DNA of 64,000 nt from Pseudomonas anatoliensis (lineage in GTDB: Bacteria > Pseudomonadota > Gammaproteobacteria > Pseudomonadales > Pseudomonadaceae): assembly GCF_017976235.1 (NCBI RefSeq), contig NZ_JACVHC010000007.1:370289-434288 (forward strand), read 5' to 3'. Shown here piece by piece: positions 25,035 to 34,322 of the stretch. Both the position numbers and the translations under genes were made by a program. The notes under the pieces are model-generated. The model was given only the letters and a program-made list of their open reading frames with translations, was not told where the DNA came from and made no database searches. The number at the start of each line of letters is the position of its first letter. The first letter of the stretch is position 1.

Positions 25035-26398
25035 GCCCTGACCTCCGTCAGCGGTGCTTGCTCGGCTTTCAGGCGCAGCACCCAGGTCAGGGCAAGCATG
25101 ATCCACAGGTATTTCAGGTTCGGCGCGCTGAGAAACATCAGAAACAACGTCAATGACAGAAAACTCATTCCAAGATGAGTCACCACGTCCGCGTGCTGCC
25201 ACTCGCGCCGTTGCAGCCACGCGCGTCGTGCGCGGATCAGGTTGTAGAAACCCTGCACGAGCATGCCGACAAACAGCAGGCCGGCCGGAATCCCCAGTTC
25301 GCTGAAAATCTCCAGGTAAGTGTTGTGCGCCCGGCGATACAGGTCACCGATCTTGCGGTTGGCCGAGAATGCCTTGGCGTAACCGGTGGTCGCGTAGTGC
25401 AGCGGGAAGGTCCCGGGGCCGGAGCCGAGCAGCGGATGTTCGCGGATGATCTGGCTGCCGACGACAATGTAGGAGGCGCGACGGCCGAGTGATTCGTCCT
25501 GAGCCTTGGCCCCGGCGCTCAAGATACTCAGCGACTGGATGCGTGCCAGATAACCGGCAGGCATCGCATAAATCGCCAATGGCAGCACGATGGCGGCGCC
25601 GAGCATGGCAAAGCCGAAATGCCGGGGACGGACGCGGGTGAGGTGCTGGCGGTAATGCCAGACACCGATCGCCAGACTCAAGGCCAGTACCACCAAGCCT
25701 GAGCGCGACTCCGTTTTGGTCATGCCGCCGAGCAGCAAAAGGCAGCAGCCAGCCCAGAACAAACGCTGCAAAAGGTTCGGACTGCGAATCACCAGCAGCA
25801 GGCCCAGCGGCACGGCGAAGGCGATCAGCAGAGCAAAGGCATTGGGGTCATCGAGCAGGCCGGCGGCGCGGCCCTTGTCCTGGAATCTGCTGGAAAACAT
25901 CGCCATGGCGCAGGTGGCGCTGACGCTGAGCGTGACCAGCCGGGCGAACAGATCGAGGTTCAGCTCGCGGCCGATCAACAAAGTGATCACGAACAGAATC
26001 AGGCCCACGCTCAGTTCACGCAGATGACTCTGTGACATGCCCAGGTTGTCGGTGGCGAGCAGGCTCAGCAGGTACAGCGCCATGAAACCGATCAGGTAGC
26101 GCCACAGATTGCTGCGCAGGCGCTGCGATGGAATCTGGTGCAATGCCAGTTGCAGCATCAGGATCAGCGCCAGCGAAGCCCCGAGGAATTTGCTCCCGGA
26201 AAACATGCTGTCCTTGAAGAACCCTTCAAACGGCACCAGCGCGGCAATGCCAAGCAGGCCCCAGGACGGTTTGCGGTACAGCACCGTGAAACCCAGCAGC
26301 CCCAGCACTGCCCCCGGCGCCAGATACGGATAAGGACTGACCAGCAAAGCCATGCAGACCAGTGCCAGCAGACTGACGATCGAGAGCGGGAAAATCAT
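25031..26398 (-). CDS. O-antigen ligase/polymerase-like membrane protein (Wzy)
   Basis: This 455-residue protein has ten or more TM helices and a large loop between late helices containing RRAHNTYLEIFSELGIPAG, the H-N-x-x-L-E signature of the Wzy_C/O-antigen ligase family (PF04932). In a cluster with flippase, Wzz-like and Wza-like genes this is the polymerase that joins repeat units in the periplasm. It overlaps both neighbours by ATGA. Confidence 0.87.
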   Translation of the reverse strand: MIFPLSIVSLLALVCMALLVSPYPYLAPGAVLGLLGFTVLYRKPSWGLLGIAALVPFEGFFKDSMFSGSKFLGASLALILMLQLALHQIPSQRLRSNLWRYLIGFMALYLLSLLATDNLGMSQSHLRELSVGLILFVITLLIGRELNLDLFARLVTLSVSATCAMAMFSSRFQDKGRAAGLLDDPNAFALLIAFAVPLGLLLVIRSPNLLQRLFWAGCCLLLLGGMTKTESRSGLVVLALSLAIGVWHYRQHLTRVRPRHFGFAMLGAAIVLPLAIYAMPAGYLARIQSLSILSAGAKAQDESLGRRASYIVVGSQIIREHPLLGSGPGTFPLHYATTGYAKAFSANRKIGDLYRRAHNTYLEIFSELGIPAGLLFVGMLVQGFYNLIRARRAWLQRREWQHADVVTHLGMSFLSLTLFLMFLSAPNLKYLWIMLALTWVLRLKAEQAPLTEVRA

Positions 26399-27480
26399 GC
26401 GCGTGCCTCCCGTGCGGTGCGGATGTACAGCTGCGACCAGTGTTCGGCCAAGGCCTTGAGGTCGTAGCGATCCTGTTGCGTGCGTTTCGCGTTGTCGCGC
26501 AGTTGCCGGGCCAGGCCCGGTTGCATCAGCAACGTCTCGAGCTGGCGGGCGAGGGCTGCGCTGTCGGTGGGCGCGGCGAGCAGGCCGTTATGCCGGTCTT
26601 CCAGCACATCGGGAATCCCGCCGACCGCGAAGGCCACCACCGGCACCCCGGCCTGCATGGCCTCCAGCAAAATCATCGGCGTGCCCTCGGTGCGCGAGCT
26701 GATCACCAGCGCATCGAGTTGCTGCCACCAGCGGCGCATGTCGGTCTGATAACCCGGCAAACGAATGCGCTGCTGTAAACCGGCGGCATCAATACGCGCC
26801 TGCAACACCTCGTGTTCCGGGCCATCGCCGAGCATCACCGCGTCCAGTTGCGGGTGTTGCAGGCACAGCGCAATCAGCGCGTCGAGAAACAGATCCGGGC
26901 CTTTCTCGCTGCTCAGGCGCCCGACGTAACCGGCGAGCCAGCGCTGGCGATCAGCATTGGGAATCATCTCGGCGTGAGCCGGCAAACCGTTGGGAATCAC
27001 TTGCAGCTTGTCGGCCCGCACGCTGGCCTGGCGGTGGATGGCCGCGATGCTTTCAGCCACGCACACCACCCGATCAACCGATGCGGTGCGGCACAGTTGC
27101 AGGCTCAGCCAGGTGTAGAACTTTTGTTTGCGGCTGCGCGGGGTGAAACCGTGTTGGGTGATGACCAGCGGCAGGCGCAACAGGGTCGCGCCGAGCCAAC
27201 CGAATAACAGCCCTTTGAAATTGTGCGTATTGATCAGCGGCCGTTCGCTGCGGCGTTGACGCAAGTGCCGCAGCAAGGTGCCCAGGCCAGTGCAACCCTG
27301 CGCGTCGACCCCGCCCTCACGAAAGCGCGCGATCAGTTCCGGCGGCGCGTCGAGGAACAGCACTTGATGCTGTCCCGGCGTCGCTAGGCAATGATCGAGC
27401 AACATGCGCTCGGCGCCATAGAAGCCACCGCTGCTGAGCAAATGAATGATCGGCAGGGCGGCGTTCGGCGGGGTCGACAT
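26395..27480 (-). CDS. Family 4-type glycosyltransferase
   Basis: The protein has 361 residues if it starts at ATG 27480; a TTG at 27486 would overlap the preceding stop, and neither has a good ribosome site. It is a GT-B enzyme: an N-terminal GGFYGAERMLLDHC loop, ITQHGFTPRSRKQKFYT, then YVGRLSSEKGPDLFLDALI and the donor-site SSRTEGTPMILLEAMQAGVPVVAFAVGGIPDVL with the E-x7-E motif. This retaining soluble transferase adds one sugar of the repeat unit on the cytoplasmic side. Confidence 0.9.
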   Translation of the reverse strand: MSTPPNAALPIIHLLSSGGFYGAERMLLDHCLATPGQHQVLFLDAPPELIARFREGGVDAQGCTGLGTLLRHLRQRRSERPLINTHNFKGLLFGWLGATLLRLPLVITQHGFTPRSRKQKFYTWLSLQLCRTASVDRVVCVAESIAAIHRQASVRADKLQVIPNGLPAHAEMIPNADRQRWLAGYVGRLSSEKGPDLFLDALIALCLQHPQLDAVMLGDGPEHEVLQARIDAAGLQQRIRLPGYQTDMRRWWQQLDALVISSRTEGTPMILLEAMQAGVPVVAFAVGGIPDVLEDRHNGLLAAPTDSAALARQLETLLMQPGLARQLRDNAKRTQQDRYDLKALAEHWSQLYIRTAREARA

Positions 27481-27482
27481 GT

Positions 27483-29075
27483 TCAATTGCGCACCCAGTG
27501 CACGAAGCTTGGCACCGACCAGCTCTTGTGCGGATTGCCCGGCAGCGCTTCCTGTTCGTTGATCACCAACAGCACCGGCAGCCCCAGTTCATGGCTGATT
27601 TGCGCCGGATGTTTGAAGCGATGATCAAAGAACTCCCGCACATAGACGAACGCGATCGCCAACAGCAGGCCGGTGAGCATGCCGAACGGAATGATCAACA
27701 TGGGTTTGGGGAACGCTGCTTCAGTCGGCTCGAACGGCGGGCTCAACACCCGCGCGTTGGACAGGTCGTTGTCCAGCGAGCGCGTGGTGCTGCTTTCGGC
27801 AAAGCGTTGCGCGTAGGTCGAGAACGCGGCGTGCAGGGCGCCTATCTCGGTGTCCATCTGCCGCAGCTTGCTCTGGGTTTGCTGCAACTGGTGGATACGC
27901 TCCTTGAACTCGGCAATGCGCGCGGTTTTCTGCTCGATCACCTGGCTGACCACCGACAGATCGATCGTGCGCTCCTGGATGCGGTTATTGACCACTTTGA
28001 GGAACTGCTGGCGAGTGCGGGCAATTTGCTCGCGGGTCAGCAACATCGGCTCGCTACCGGGCTGGAACACCGCCAGATCATTCATGTAGCGGCTGACCTG
28101 AGTGGTCAGCGCCTCGCCCATCTGTCTGATCTCGCGGTCTTCGAACGCGATGTTGTCCACCGTGGTGGTGAAGGTGAACGGGAAGGTGTAGTCGTTGAGT
28201 TTGTTGGTGTTGGCAGCGGCCAGGCTGGTTTTCAGGTAATCGAGCCAGCGCTGGCTTTGCAGCAAGCGATCGCGGTACAGATTGAGTGCCTGCTCCTCGG
28301 TGTTGATTGCATTGAGGCGAAAGGTGATTTCCTCTTTCGGGTCGGACGAACCGACACCTTCGAGCAAACTCAGCCGAGCACCTTCCAGTCCGTCGAGGCG
28401 CACCTGGTATTGATGCTTTTTGGTTTCATAAAACGAGTGCGGCAGTTCGATCGATTGCAGCGCCTGACGGCTGACCAGATAGTTTTGCAGCAAAGCTGCG
28501 ACAAACGTCGTGCCCTGGGCTGGATCCGGGAAGCTGTAGACAATCGAAATCACATTGGAACCCGGCAGGGTTTCGATCTTCAGATTGTCGATGGCTTCTT
28601 GCGTCAAGCCGTCGAGTACCGTGTCGCGCACGGGATCGGTTTCCAGGCCCAGCGTGCTGCGCAGCGGGTTGACCACGTATTCGCGCAACGGCGAGCTGAC
28701 GTAGCGTTTGAACGGTTCACCGAGCAGCTTGCTGAACATGCCTGGCGCTGGGGTGTACTCGCCGTTGTCACGCAGCTCGCTGATGGTCTGACGAATCAGC
28801 GCCGGCGAACGCAGGATATTGCTTTCGGTTTCCATGTCCGCCAGCGACGGCGGAATGAACGTGGCGTTGTCCTGGGTCAGCGAGGTGGTCGCATCGCCCT
28901 GGGAGAGTTTTTTCGACTGCACGATCACCTGCGCGGTGATATCGAAGCTCTGTTTGAGCAACAGCGGCAGCACCAGCGCGATCACTGCAAAGATCAGGAA
29001 GACACGCTTCACCAGTTGCTTGTTGGCGAAGAAAATCCTGAAGAACTCGTGCAGGTAATTTTCTTTTGGGTTCAT
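27483..29075 (-). CDS. Wzz/GumC-like chain-length and export co-polymerase
   Basis: The protein has 530 residues from ATG 29075 (AGGTG seven bases upstream). TM1 is near residues 23-43 (VFLIFAVIALVLPLLL), then a long periplasmic part rich in coiled coil (about 250-430), a Pro-rich PPFEPTEAAFPKPM motif and TM2 (LIIPFGMLTGLLLAIAFVYV). This is the polysaccharide co-polymerase layout. It lacks a fused tyrosine-kinase domain; the separate gene at 30136 supplies a degenerate P-loop partner. It should work with the Wza-like channel to control chain length and export. Confidence 0.85.
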   Translation of the reverse strand: MNPKENYLHEFFRIFFANKQLVKRVFLIFAVIALVLPLLLKQSFDITAQVIVQSKKLSQGDATTSLTQDNATFIPPSLADMETESNILRSPALIRQTISELRDNGEYTPAPGMFSKLLGEPFKRYVSSPLREYVVNPLRSTLGLETDPVRDTVLDGLTQEAIDNLKIETLPGSNVISIVYSFPDPAQGTTFVAALLQNYLVSRQALQSIELPHSFYETKKHQYQVRLDGLEGARLSLLEGVGSSDPKEEITFRLNAINTEEQALNLYRDRLLQSQRWLDYLKTSLAAANTNKLNDYTFPFTFTTTVDNIAFEDREIRQMGEALTTQVSRYMNDLAVFQPGSEPMLLTREQIARTRQQFLKVVNNRIQERTIDLSVVSQVIEQKTARIAEFKERIHQLQQTQSKLRQMDTEIGALHAAFSTYAQRFAESSTTRSLDNDLSNARVLSPPFEPTEAAFPKPMLIIPFGMLTGLLLAIAFVYVREFFDHRFKHPAQISHELGLPVLLVINEQEALPGNPHKSWSVPSFVHWVRN

Positions 29076-29091
29076 GTCGTTCACCTGAGAG

Positions 29092-30114
29092 TCAGTTGTC
29101 ACTGCCTTTGTTGTCGACGCGGTAGCCGAAGCTGAACCCCACGCCCTGGAACAGCACCACGTCGGCCAGTTGGCGGGCGAGTTCGCCGGCGCTGGCAAGC
29201 TTGGTTTTTGGCACGTAGAGCATGTCGTCCGGTTGCAGGTAGGCGATCTGCGGAGCCTCGCCTGACAACGCCTTCTCGACGTCGTAATTCATCGCCTGCA
29301 CCTGATTGCCATTGCGCCGCATGATCACCACCGAATCGAGGCGCGCCTTGACGTTGGTGCCGCGGGCGAGGGTCAGGGCTTCAAGCACCGAGACCGGACG
29401 GCGGATCGGGTAGGAGCCAGGCTGGGCCACTTCGCCCAAGACGTAGATCTCGTTGCCAGCCGTGGATTTGAGCAGCACATCGACGCTCATCCGCCCTGGC
29501 AATTGCGCGTATTTTTTGTTGAGGAAGGCTTCCAGTTGATTGACGGTCATGCCTTGCATTGGCACGGCACCGATTTCCGGGAAGCTCGCGTAGCCGTCAG
29601 TCCCCACGGTGATCTCGCGGCTCATGCCGGTGGCGGGGTGGTTGAGGGCACTTTTGAGGTTCTGTTCGTTGCTCAACGGGCTGAGGACTTGCACGCTCAG
29701 CTGATTGCGGTTGGGCTGGAACAGTTGTTTGCGTTGATAAACCCGCTGGATTTCCTGGCGCGCTTCCTCGCTGGTCAGCCCGGCGATTTTCACCGAGGTG
29801 TTGGCGCCCGGCAGTTCGATGGTGCCGTCGGGCAGCACCAGTTGCGTGCCGTTGAGCTGGCTGGCGGCGGTGAAGTTCAGGCCGATCTGGTCACCCGACT
29901 GGACGCGGTAAGCGTCCGAGCCGCTGGTGCTGATGTGGAAAATCACATCCAGCACGTCTTTCGGGCGCAGGGTCTGCTCGACCCTCGGCATATCGGTTGC
30001 CTGGGCGTTGGCCGGTGCGGCGGTGAGGATATTCACCGGCATGTTGCGGGTATCGGTATTGCTGGAGCAGCCCGCAAGCGGCAGCAACAGCAGGACAAGC
30101 ATTTTGGCGTTCAT
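29092..30114 (-). CDS. Wza-like outer-membrane polysaccharide export lipoprotein
   Basis: This 340-residue lipoprotein has a signal peptide with lipobox LAGC (Cys16). A poly_export domain begins around TLRPKDVLDVIFHISTSGSDAYRVQSGD, followed by SLBB-type segments (EIYVLGEVAQPGSYPI and VLEALTLARGTN) and a C-terminal stretch that may form the outer-membrane helix. It is the outer-membrane channel of Wzy-dependent export. The Wzz-like gene follows after 16 bases. Confidence 0.9.
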   Translation of the reverse strand: MNAKMLVLLLLPLAGCSSNTDTRNMPVNILTAAPANAQATDMPRVEQTLRPKDVLDVIFHISTSGSDAYRVQSGDQIGLNFTAASQLNGTQLVLPDGTIELPGANTSVKIAGLTSEEARQEIQRVYQRKQLFQPNRNQLSVQVLSPLSNEQNLKSALNHPATGMSREITVGTDGYASFPEIGAVPMQGMTVNQLEAFLNKKYAQLPGRMSVDVLLKSTAGNEIYVLGEVAQPGSYPIRRPVSVLEALTLARGTNVKARLDSVVIMRRNGNQVQAMNYDVEKALSGEAPQIAYLQPDDMLYVPKTKLASAGELARQLADVVLFQGVGFSFGYRVDNKGSDN

Positions 30115-30135
30115 GGCGTCATCCTTTGCGTTCGC

Positions 30136-30783
30136 TTACAGGTTTTTGTAAAGCCACTTGGGCATGTAGTACTTGCGCCGGTTGAACACGCTACCGACCA
30201 CTTTTGCCCCAGCCTGGGTCAGCCGTTGCACGGCAGCCTGGGCGACTTCCCAACGGGTGTCTTCGGCGCGAACCACGAACACCACGCCATCGACCTGGGT
30301 GCTGATCACCAGCGTGTCGGCGGCGGAATACACCGCGTCACCGTCGATCACCACGAAGCGGTACTGGCTGCCCAACTGGTCGAGCAACGGGCTCAGGCGT
30401 TCGGCGGTCAGGTGTTCCATGGTCCGGATCGGCCGGCCGTTTGGCAGCACATCGAAGGGCAGGCTCGAGACCTGCACGACGCAGTCCTGCAACAGCGGCG
30501 GGTTGTCCGGGTTGAACAGCAGGTCGCGCAGGCCGCGCTCCTTGCTCAGGTTCATCTGCTGGGTAAGGTTGCTCGCCGACTGGCTGGCGTCGACCAGCAG
30601 CACCTGGCCGCTGCTCATTTGTGCCAGTTGACTGGCCAGTGCCAGCGCGCTGGTGGTGGTGCCGGCGCCGGGGTTGGCGGCGGTCAGGAACAGAATCCGC
30701 AGATCCAGATCCAGCACGGTCGATGTCAGGTTCGATTCGCTGGGGTTGGCGATGCTCAGGCTTTTATTGGTTGAACCGTCCAT
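30136..30783 (-). CDS. CpsD/CapB-like P-loop protein with degenerate Walker A
   Basis: This 215-residue protein has the layout of the cytoplasmic ATPase half of bacterial tyrosine autokinases. Where these carry PGEGKS/T, it reads NPGAGTTT (37-44), so the P-loop lysine is Thr42. The Walker A' segment is VLLVDASQ (61-68) without the usual D-x-D, and Walker B is VVIDGD. The C-terminus ends RRKYYMPKWLYKNL with three Tyr residues, a much reduced version of the usual Tyr cluster. ATP hydrolysis is therefore doubtful. It may act as a structural partner of the Wzz-like protein. TAATG overlaps with the upstream gene. Confidence 0.75.
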   Translation of the reverse strand: MDGSTNKSLSIANPSESNLTSTVLDLDLRILFLTAANPGAGTTTSALALASQLAQMSSGQVLLVDASQSASNLTQQMNLSKERGLRDLLFNPDNPPLLQDCVVQVSSLPFDVLPNGRPIRTMEHLTAERLSPLLDQLGSQYRFVVIDGDAVYSAADTLVISTQVDGVVFVVRAEDTRWEVAQAAVQRLTQAGAKVVGSVFNRRKYYMPKWLYKNL

Positions 30784-31529
30784 TAGCTTGCTCCGTGGCC
30801 GCTGAATACTTTGAAGGGGGTTTTCAACAGGATCTTCAGATCAAGCAAAAGGCTCTGCTCGGCGATATAGCTGAGGTCCAACTCAACGCGCTGGTCGAAG
30901 TCGATATTGCTGCGCCCGGAGATCTGCCACACGCCGGTCATGCCGGGGTAGATGCTCAGGCGTGCGAGGTGACTGTCCTTGTAGCGATAGGCGTTGAAGG
31001 AGGTCGGACGCGGGCCGACCAGGCGCATATCGCCGCTGATCACATTGATCAGGTTGGGCAGTTCGTCGAGGCTGGTCCGGCGCAGGAAACCGCCGATACC
31101 GGTGATCCGTGGGTCTTTGTCGATCTTGAAATCAATGGCATCGACACCGTGTTTGTTCAGGTGGCGCAACGATTCCTTGAGGTCTTCGGCGTTGGCGACC
31201 ATGGTGCGGAACTTGTACATGCCGAATTTGCGCCCGCGATAGCCGGTGCGTTTCTGCACGAACATCACCGGCCCTGGACTGGTGAACTTGACGGCCAGCG
31301 CCAGACCGATCAACAGCGGCGAAAACACCAGCAGAATGACCAGCGCGCCAAAGCAGGCGACCACTCGATTGGTGCGCGACAGCTGCCATGGTCGGCCACC
31401 GTCACGGCCAGTCATCCAGCCGCGGCCCTGGCGATGAATCGCGGCATCGAGGCGCATGCGGTGCTCGGGATCAATGCGCTTGTCACGGCGCAGTTCCTGC
31501 ATCGGTATTGTTTTTTCATGTCCAGTCAT
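30783..31529 (-). CDS. Undecaprenyl-phosphate sugar phosphotransferase (priming)
   Basis: The protein has 248 residues from ATG 31529 (GGAGG five bases upstream; a GTG at 31541 is possible). It has one TM segment (VVACFGALVILLVFSPLLIGLALAV) and the PHPT catalytic domain: KFTSPGPVMFVQKRTG, MYKFRTMV, DELPNLINV, GDMRLVGPRP and YPGMTGVWQ. It starts the repeat unit by moving hexose-1-phosphate, commonly glucose or galactose, from a UDP-sugar to undecaprenyl phosphate. It lacks the four extra N-terminal helices of full WbaP-type proteins, as in the short PglC-like group. Confidence 0.9.
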   Translation of the reverse strand: MTGHEKTIPMQELRRDKRIDPEHRMRLDAAIHRQGRGWMTGRDGGRPWQLSRTNRVVACFGALVILLVFSPLLIGLALAVKFTSPGPVMFVQKRTGYRGRKFGMYKFRTMVANAEDLKESLRHLNKHGVDAIDFKIDKDPRITGIGGFLRRTSLDELPNLINVISGDMRLVGPRPTSFNAYRYKDSHLARLSIYPGMTGVWQISGRSNIDFDQRVELDLSYIAEQSLLLDLKILLKTPFKVFSGHGAS

Positions 31530-31547
31530 AAAGACCTCCACTGATGG

Positions 31548-32585
31548 TCAGCCGCGTGCGGCGCGTGGGCGATAGGCAGTTGGGTAGTAGTCGCGGAACC
31601 AGGCGATGAAGCGCCCAAGTCCTTCATCCAGCTCTATCCGGGGCTGAAAACCGGTGGCCTGGGCCAGATCGCTGGCCTCGGCACAGGTGTTGAGTACGTC
31701 GCCCGGCTGCAAGGGCAGCAGCTCGACCAAGGCTTTTTGACCGAGGTGTTTTTCGATCAGCGCCAGGTAGGTTTTCAGTTCCACCGGATGTTGGCCGCCG
31801 ATGTTGAACAGCCGCCACGGCGCCATGCTGCTGGCGGGGTCGGGCTGCTCGCGGTTCCACTCGGGGTTGGCTTTTGGCGGTTGCGGGATGAGGCGGGCAA
31901 TGCTTTCGATGATGTCGTCGATGTAGGTGAAATCGCGCTGATGCTCGCCATAGTTGAACAGCTTCAGCGGTTGCCCCTCGCTGATCGCCTTGGCGAACTG
32001 GATTGGCGACATGTCCGGCCGGCCCCACGGCCCGTACACGGTGAAAAAGCGCAGCCCGGTGCAGGGGATGCCAAACAAGTGGCTGTAGCTGTGGGCCATC
32101 AGCTCATTGGCTTTCTTGGTCGCGGCGTACAGCGACAGCGGATGATTGACGCCGTCCTTCACCGAGTACGGCGTGGTCTGGTTGGCGCCATACACTGAAC
32201 TCGACGAGGCGTAGATCAGGTGCTCGACCGGATGCTGCCGGCAGCTTTCCAGAATATTCAGGAAACCCTGCAGATTGCTGTCCAGATACGCCCGCGGATT
32301 CTCCAGCGAATAACGCACCCCGGCCTGCGCCGCGAGGTGGATGACTACTTGCGGACATTCCCGGACGAACAGCGCTTCGATGGCCGACGCATCGGCCAGG
32401 TCAACCGTAGCGAGCTGGAAATCGCCGACCTGCTCGCGCACCCATTGCACGCGATCGTGCTTGAGCTGCGGATCGTAATAGGCGTTGAAATTATCCAGGC
32501 CGACCACTGTGTGTCCGTCGCGCATCAGCCGCAATACGCAATGGGCACCAATGAAGCCGGCCGCGCCTGTGACCAGAATTTTCAT
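31548..32585 (-). CDS. NAD-dependent UDP-glucuronate 4-epimerase-like protein
   Basis: This 345-residue extended short-chain dehydrogenase has GAAGFIG (7-13) for NAD and catalytic Tyr153-x3-Lys157 (SLYAATKK). It also has LDNFNAYYDPQLKHDR near residue 30 and RYSLENPRAYLDSN, which are typical of UDP-glucuronate epimerases that form UDP-galacturonate. The preceding gene makes UDP-glucuronate, which supports this substrate. ATGA overlaps with the ugd gene. Confidence 0.85.
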   Translation of the reverse strand: MKILVTGAAGFIGAHCVLRLMRDGHTVVGLDNFNAYYDPQLKHDRVQWVREQVGDFQLATVDLADASAIEALFVRECPQVVIHLAAQAGVRYSLENPRAYLDSNLQGFLNILESCRQHPVEHLIYASSSSVYGANQTTPYSVKDGVNHPLSLYAATKKANELMAHSYSHLFGIPCTGLRFFTVYGPWGRPDMSPIQFAKAISEGQPLKLFNYGEHQRDFTYIDDIIESIARLIPQPPKANPEWNREQPDPASSMAPWRLFNIGGQHPVELKTYLALIEKHLGQKALVELLPLQPGDVLNTCAEASDLAQATGFQPRIELDEGLGRFIAWFRDYYPTAYRPRAARG

Positions 32586-33934
32586 GGCCGTAGCCCTTCG
32601 GGGGCGATGTGGCGCAGGCCGATGCCGCTGTAATGCAGGCCAGCGGCGGCCAGATGTTCCGGGTTGTAGAGGTTGCGACCGTCAATCACCACCCGCGAAC
32701 GCAACTTGCTGGCCAGCCATTCAAAATCCACCACGCGGAAGTTTTTCCACTCGGTGCAGATCACCAGTGCATCGGCATCTTCCAGCGTGTCGTCGCGGGT
32801 GGCGCACAGGTGCAAGTCGTTACGGTAACCATAGAGGCGCCGGCACTCGGACATGGCTTCCGGGTCGTAGGCCTGCACGCTCGCGCCTTCGGCCCACAGC
32901 GCATCCATCAGGTAACGGCTGGGGGCTTCACGCATGTCGTCAGTGTTTGGCTTGAACGCCAGGCCCCAGATCGCGATGGACTTGCCGGCCAGGCCCTGGG
33001 GGAACTGCGCTTTCAGTTTGCTGAAGAGGATGTGCCGCTGACTGTCGTTGACGTCGGTGACGCTGCGCAGCAGTTTCAACGGCATGCCGTTGTGTTCGGC
33101 GGTGTGCAGCAGGGCGCGCAGATCCTTGGGAAAACACGAGCCACCGAAGCCGCAGCCCGGATAGATAAAGTGATAACCGATGCGCGGGTCGGAACCGATG
33201 CCCTTGCGCACTGATTCGATGTCGGCGCCAAGCAATTCAGTGAGGTTGGCCAGCTCGTTCATGAAGCTGATGCGCGTGGCGAGCATCGCATTGGCCGCGT
33301 ATTTGGTCAGCTCGGCGCTGCGGTTGTCCATGAACATCAGTTTTTCGTGGTTGCGGCAGAACGGTGCGTACAGCTCGCTCATCTGCTCGCGGGCCTCGTC
33401 ATCGCGGGTGCCGACGATAATCCGGTCGGGGCGCATGCAATCGGCCAGAGCGCTACCTTCCTTGAGGAATTCGGGGTTGGACACCACGCGCACTTTCAGG
33501 TCAGTCCTGGCGCGGCGCAGCAATTCGCTGTTGGAAGTGGCGAGGACTTGATCGGCGGTCCCGACCGGCACCGTGGATTTGATGATCAGGGTACGATCGG
33601 CCTCCATTAAACCGGCGATCTGCCGGGCAACGTTGAGCACGTGGCTGAGGTCAGCGGAGCCGTCTTCATCGGCCGGGGTGCCGACCGCGATGAAAATCAG
33701 CTCGGCGTGTTCGACCGCATCGCTGGCCTGGGTGCTGAACAGCAGACGCCCAGCCTTGATGTTTTCTTCAAGTGCGCTGGACAGTCCTGGTTCGCTGATG
33801 GGCGGCACGGCTTGTTGCAGTTGTTTAATCTTCTTCGGGTCTATATCAACGCATAAAACCCGATGTCCGACATCTGCAAGTGCGGCAGCTTGTATAAGTC
33901 CAACATAGCCCGTGCCAAATACGCTCACGTCCAT
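32582..33934 (-). CDS. ugd: UDP-glucose 6-dehydrogenase
   Basis: This 450-residue protein has GTGYVG (8-13) for NAD, TVPVGTAD, SNPEFLKEGSA (central domain) and the catalytic Cys267 in GGSCFPKD. The C-terminal UDP-binding domain contains WGLAFKPNTDDMREAPS. It oxidises UDP-glucose to UDP-glucuronate with two NAD+ and supplies uronic acid to the polymer. It is the first gene of the 16-gene cluster, so its promoter should control the whole unit. Confidence 0.93.
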   Translation of the reverse strand: MDVSVFGTGYVGLIQAAALADVGHRVLCVDIDPKKIKQLQQAVPPISEPGLSSALEENIKAGRLLFSTQASDAVEHAELIFIAVGTPADEDGSADLSHVLNVARQIAGLMEADRTLIIKSTVPVGTADQVLATSNSELLRRARTDLKVRVVSNPEFLKEGSALADCMRPDRIIVGTRDDEAREQMSELYAPFCRNHEKLMFMDNRSAELTKYAANAMLATRISFMNELANLTELLGADIESVRKGIGSDPRIGYHFIYPGCGFGGSCFPKDLRALLHTAEHNGMPLKLLRSVTDVNDSQRHILFSKLKAQFPQGLAGKSIAIWGLAFKPNTDDMREAPSRYLMDALWAEGASVQAYDPEAMSECRRLYGYRNDLHLCATRDDTLEDADALVICTEWKNFRVVDFEWLASKLRSRVVIDGRNLYNPEHLAAAGLHYSGIGLRHIAPEGLRP

Positions 33935-34322
33935 CTGCGCACCCTCGATAGAGCGAAAAGAAGAAGTTCTTGAGAAGACCGTAGAAGGGGTATAGCGCAG
34001 GGTTTGAAAAGCGTGTCAGCAAAATGACATGTTGCATCTGTATAACACTTGAGCGCTTTTTGGCGATTGGCCATCAAGTCATTGCTGCGATTGGATTTGT
34101 TGATTTTTTGCAGATTTGTTCAGAATTAAAATAAGCGATAGACGGTTGTAAGTCTTTAATTTAAAGGCTTTCAGCGCATGGCGTGTGTCAGATTTGAGTC
34201 ACCGTTTTTTTGACGCATTATAAAAAAAACAGTCAATTCTTGCGCTTTGAGGGCCGGGTGCTAGTGTCAGGTTTTGACCGACAAACCTTTGACTTTCTGC
34301 CTTTTGCACCAGCGGAATCGCC
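33935..34322. other. A/T-rich divergent intergenic region of the exopolysaccharide cluster
   Basis: No gene is seen in these 388 bases. Base composition is clearly more A/T-rich than in the flanking genes, with T and A runs around 34207-34230 (CGTTTTTTTGACG, TATAAAAAAAAC). It must hold promoters for the minus-strand cluster and for the plus-strand gene at 34323, and is a natural site for regulator binding. Confidence 0.6.
33989..34019 (-). promoter_or_regulatory. Candidate sigma70 promoter for the exopolysaccharide cluster
   Basis: On the minus strand CTGACA (34014-34019) is followed after 19 bases by TATACC (33989-33994). The -35 box matches five of six positions; the -10 box is weaker and the spacer is slightly long. 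It lies about 55 bases before the ugd ATG. Confidence 0.35.

Noticed and set aside
27498..29135. Long plus-strand open frames opposite polysaccharide genes (also 29503-30774 and 22907-23671)
   Set aside because: They are antisense shadows caused by high third-position G/C. The minus-strand frames carry clear families and overlap-coupled starts.
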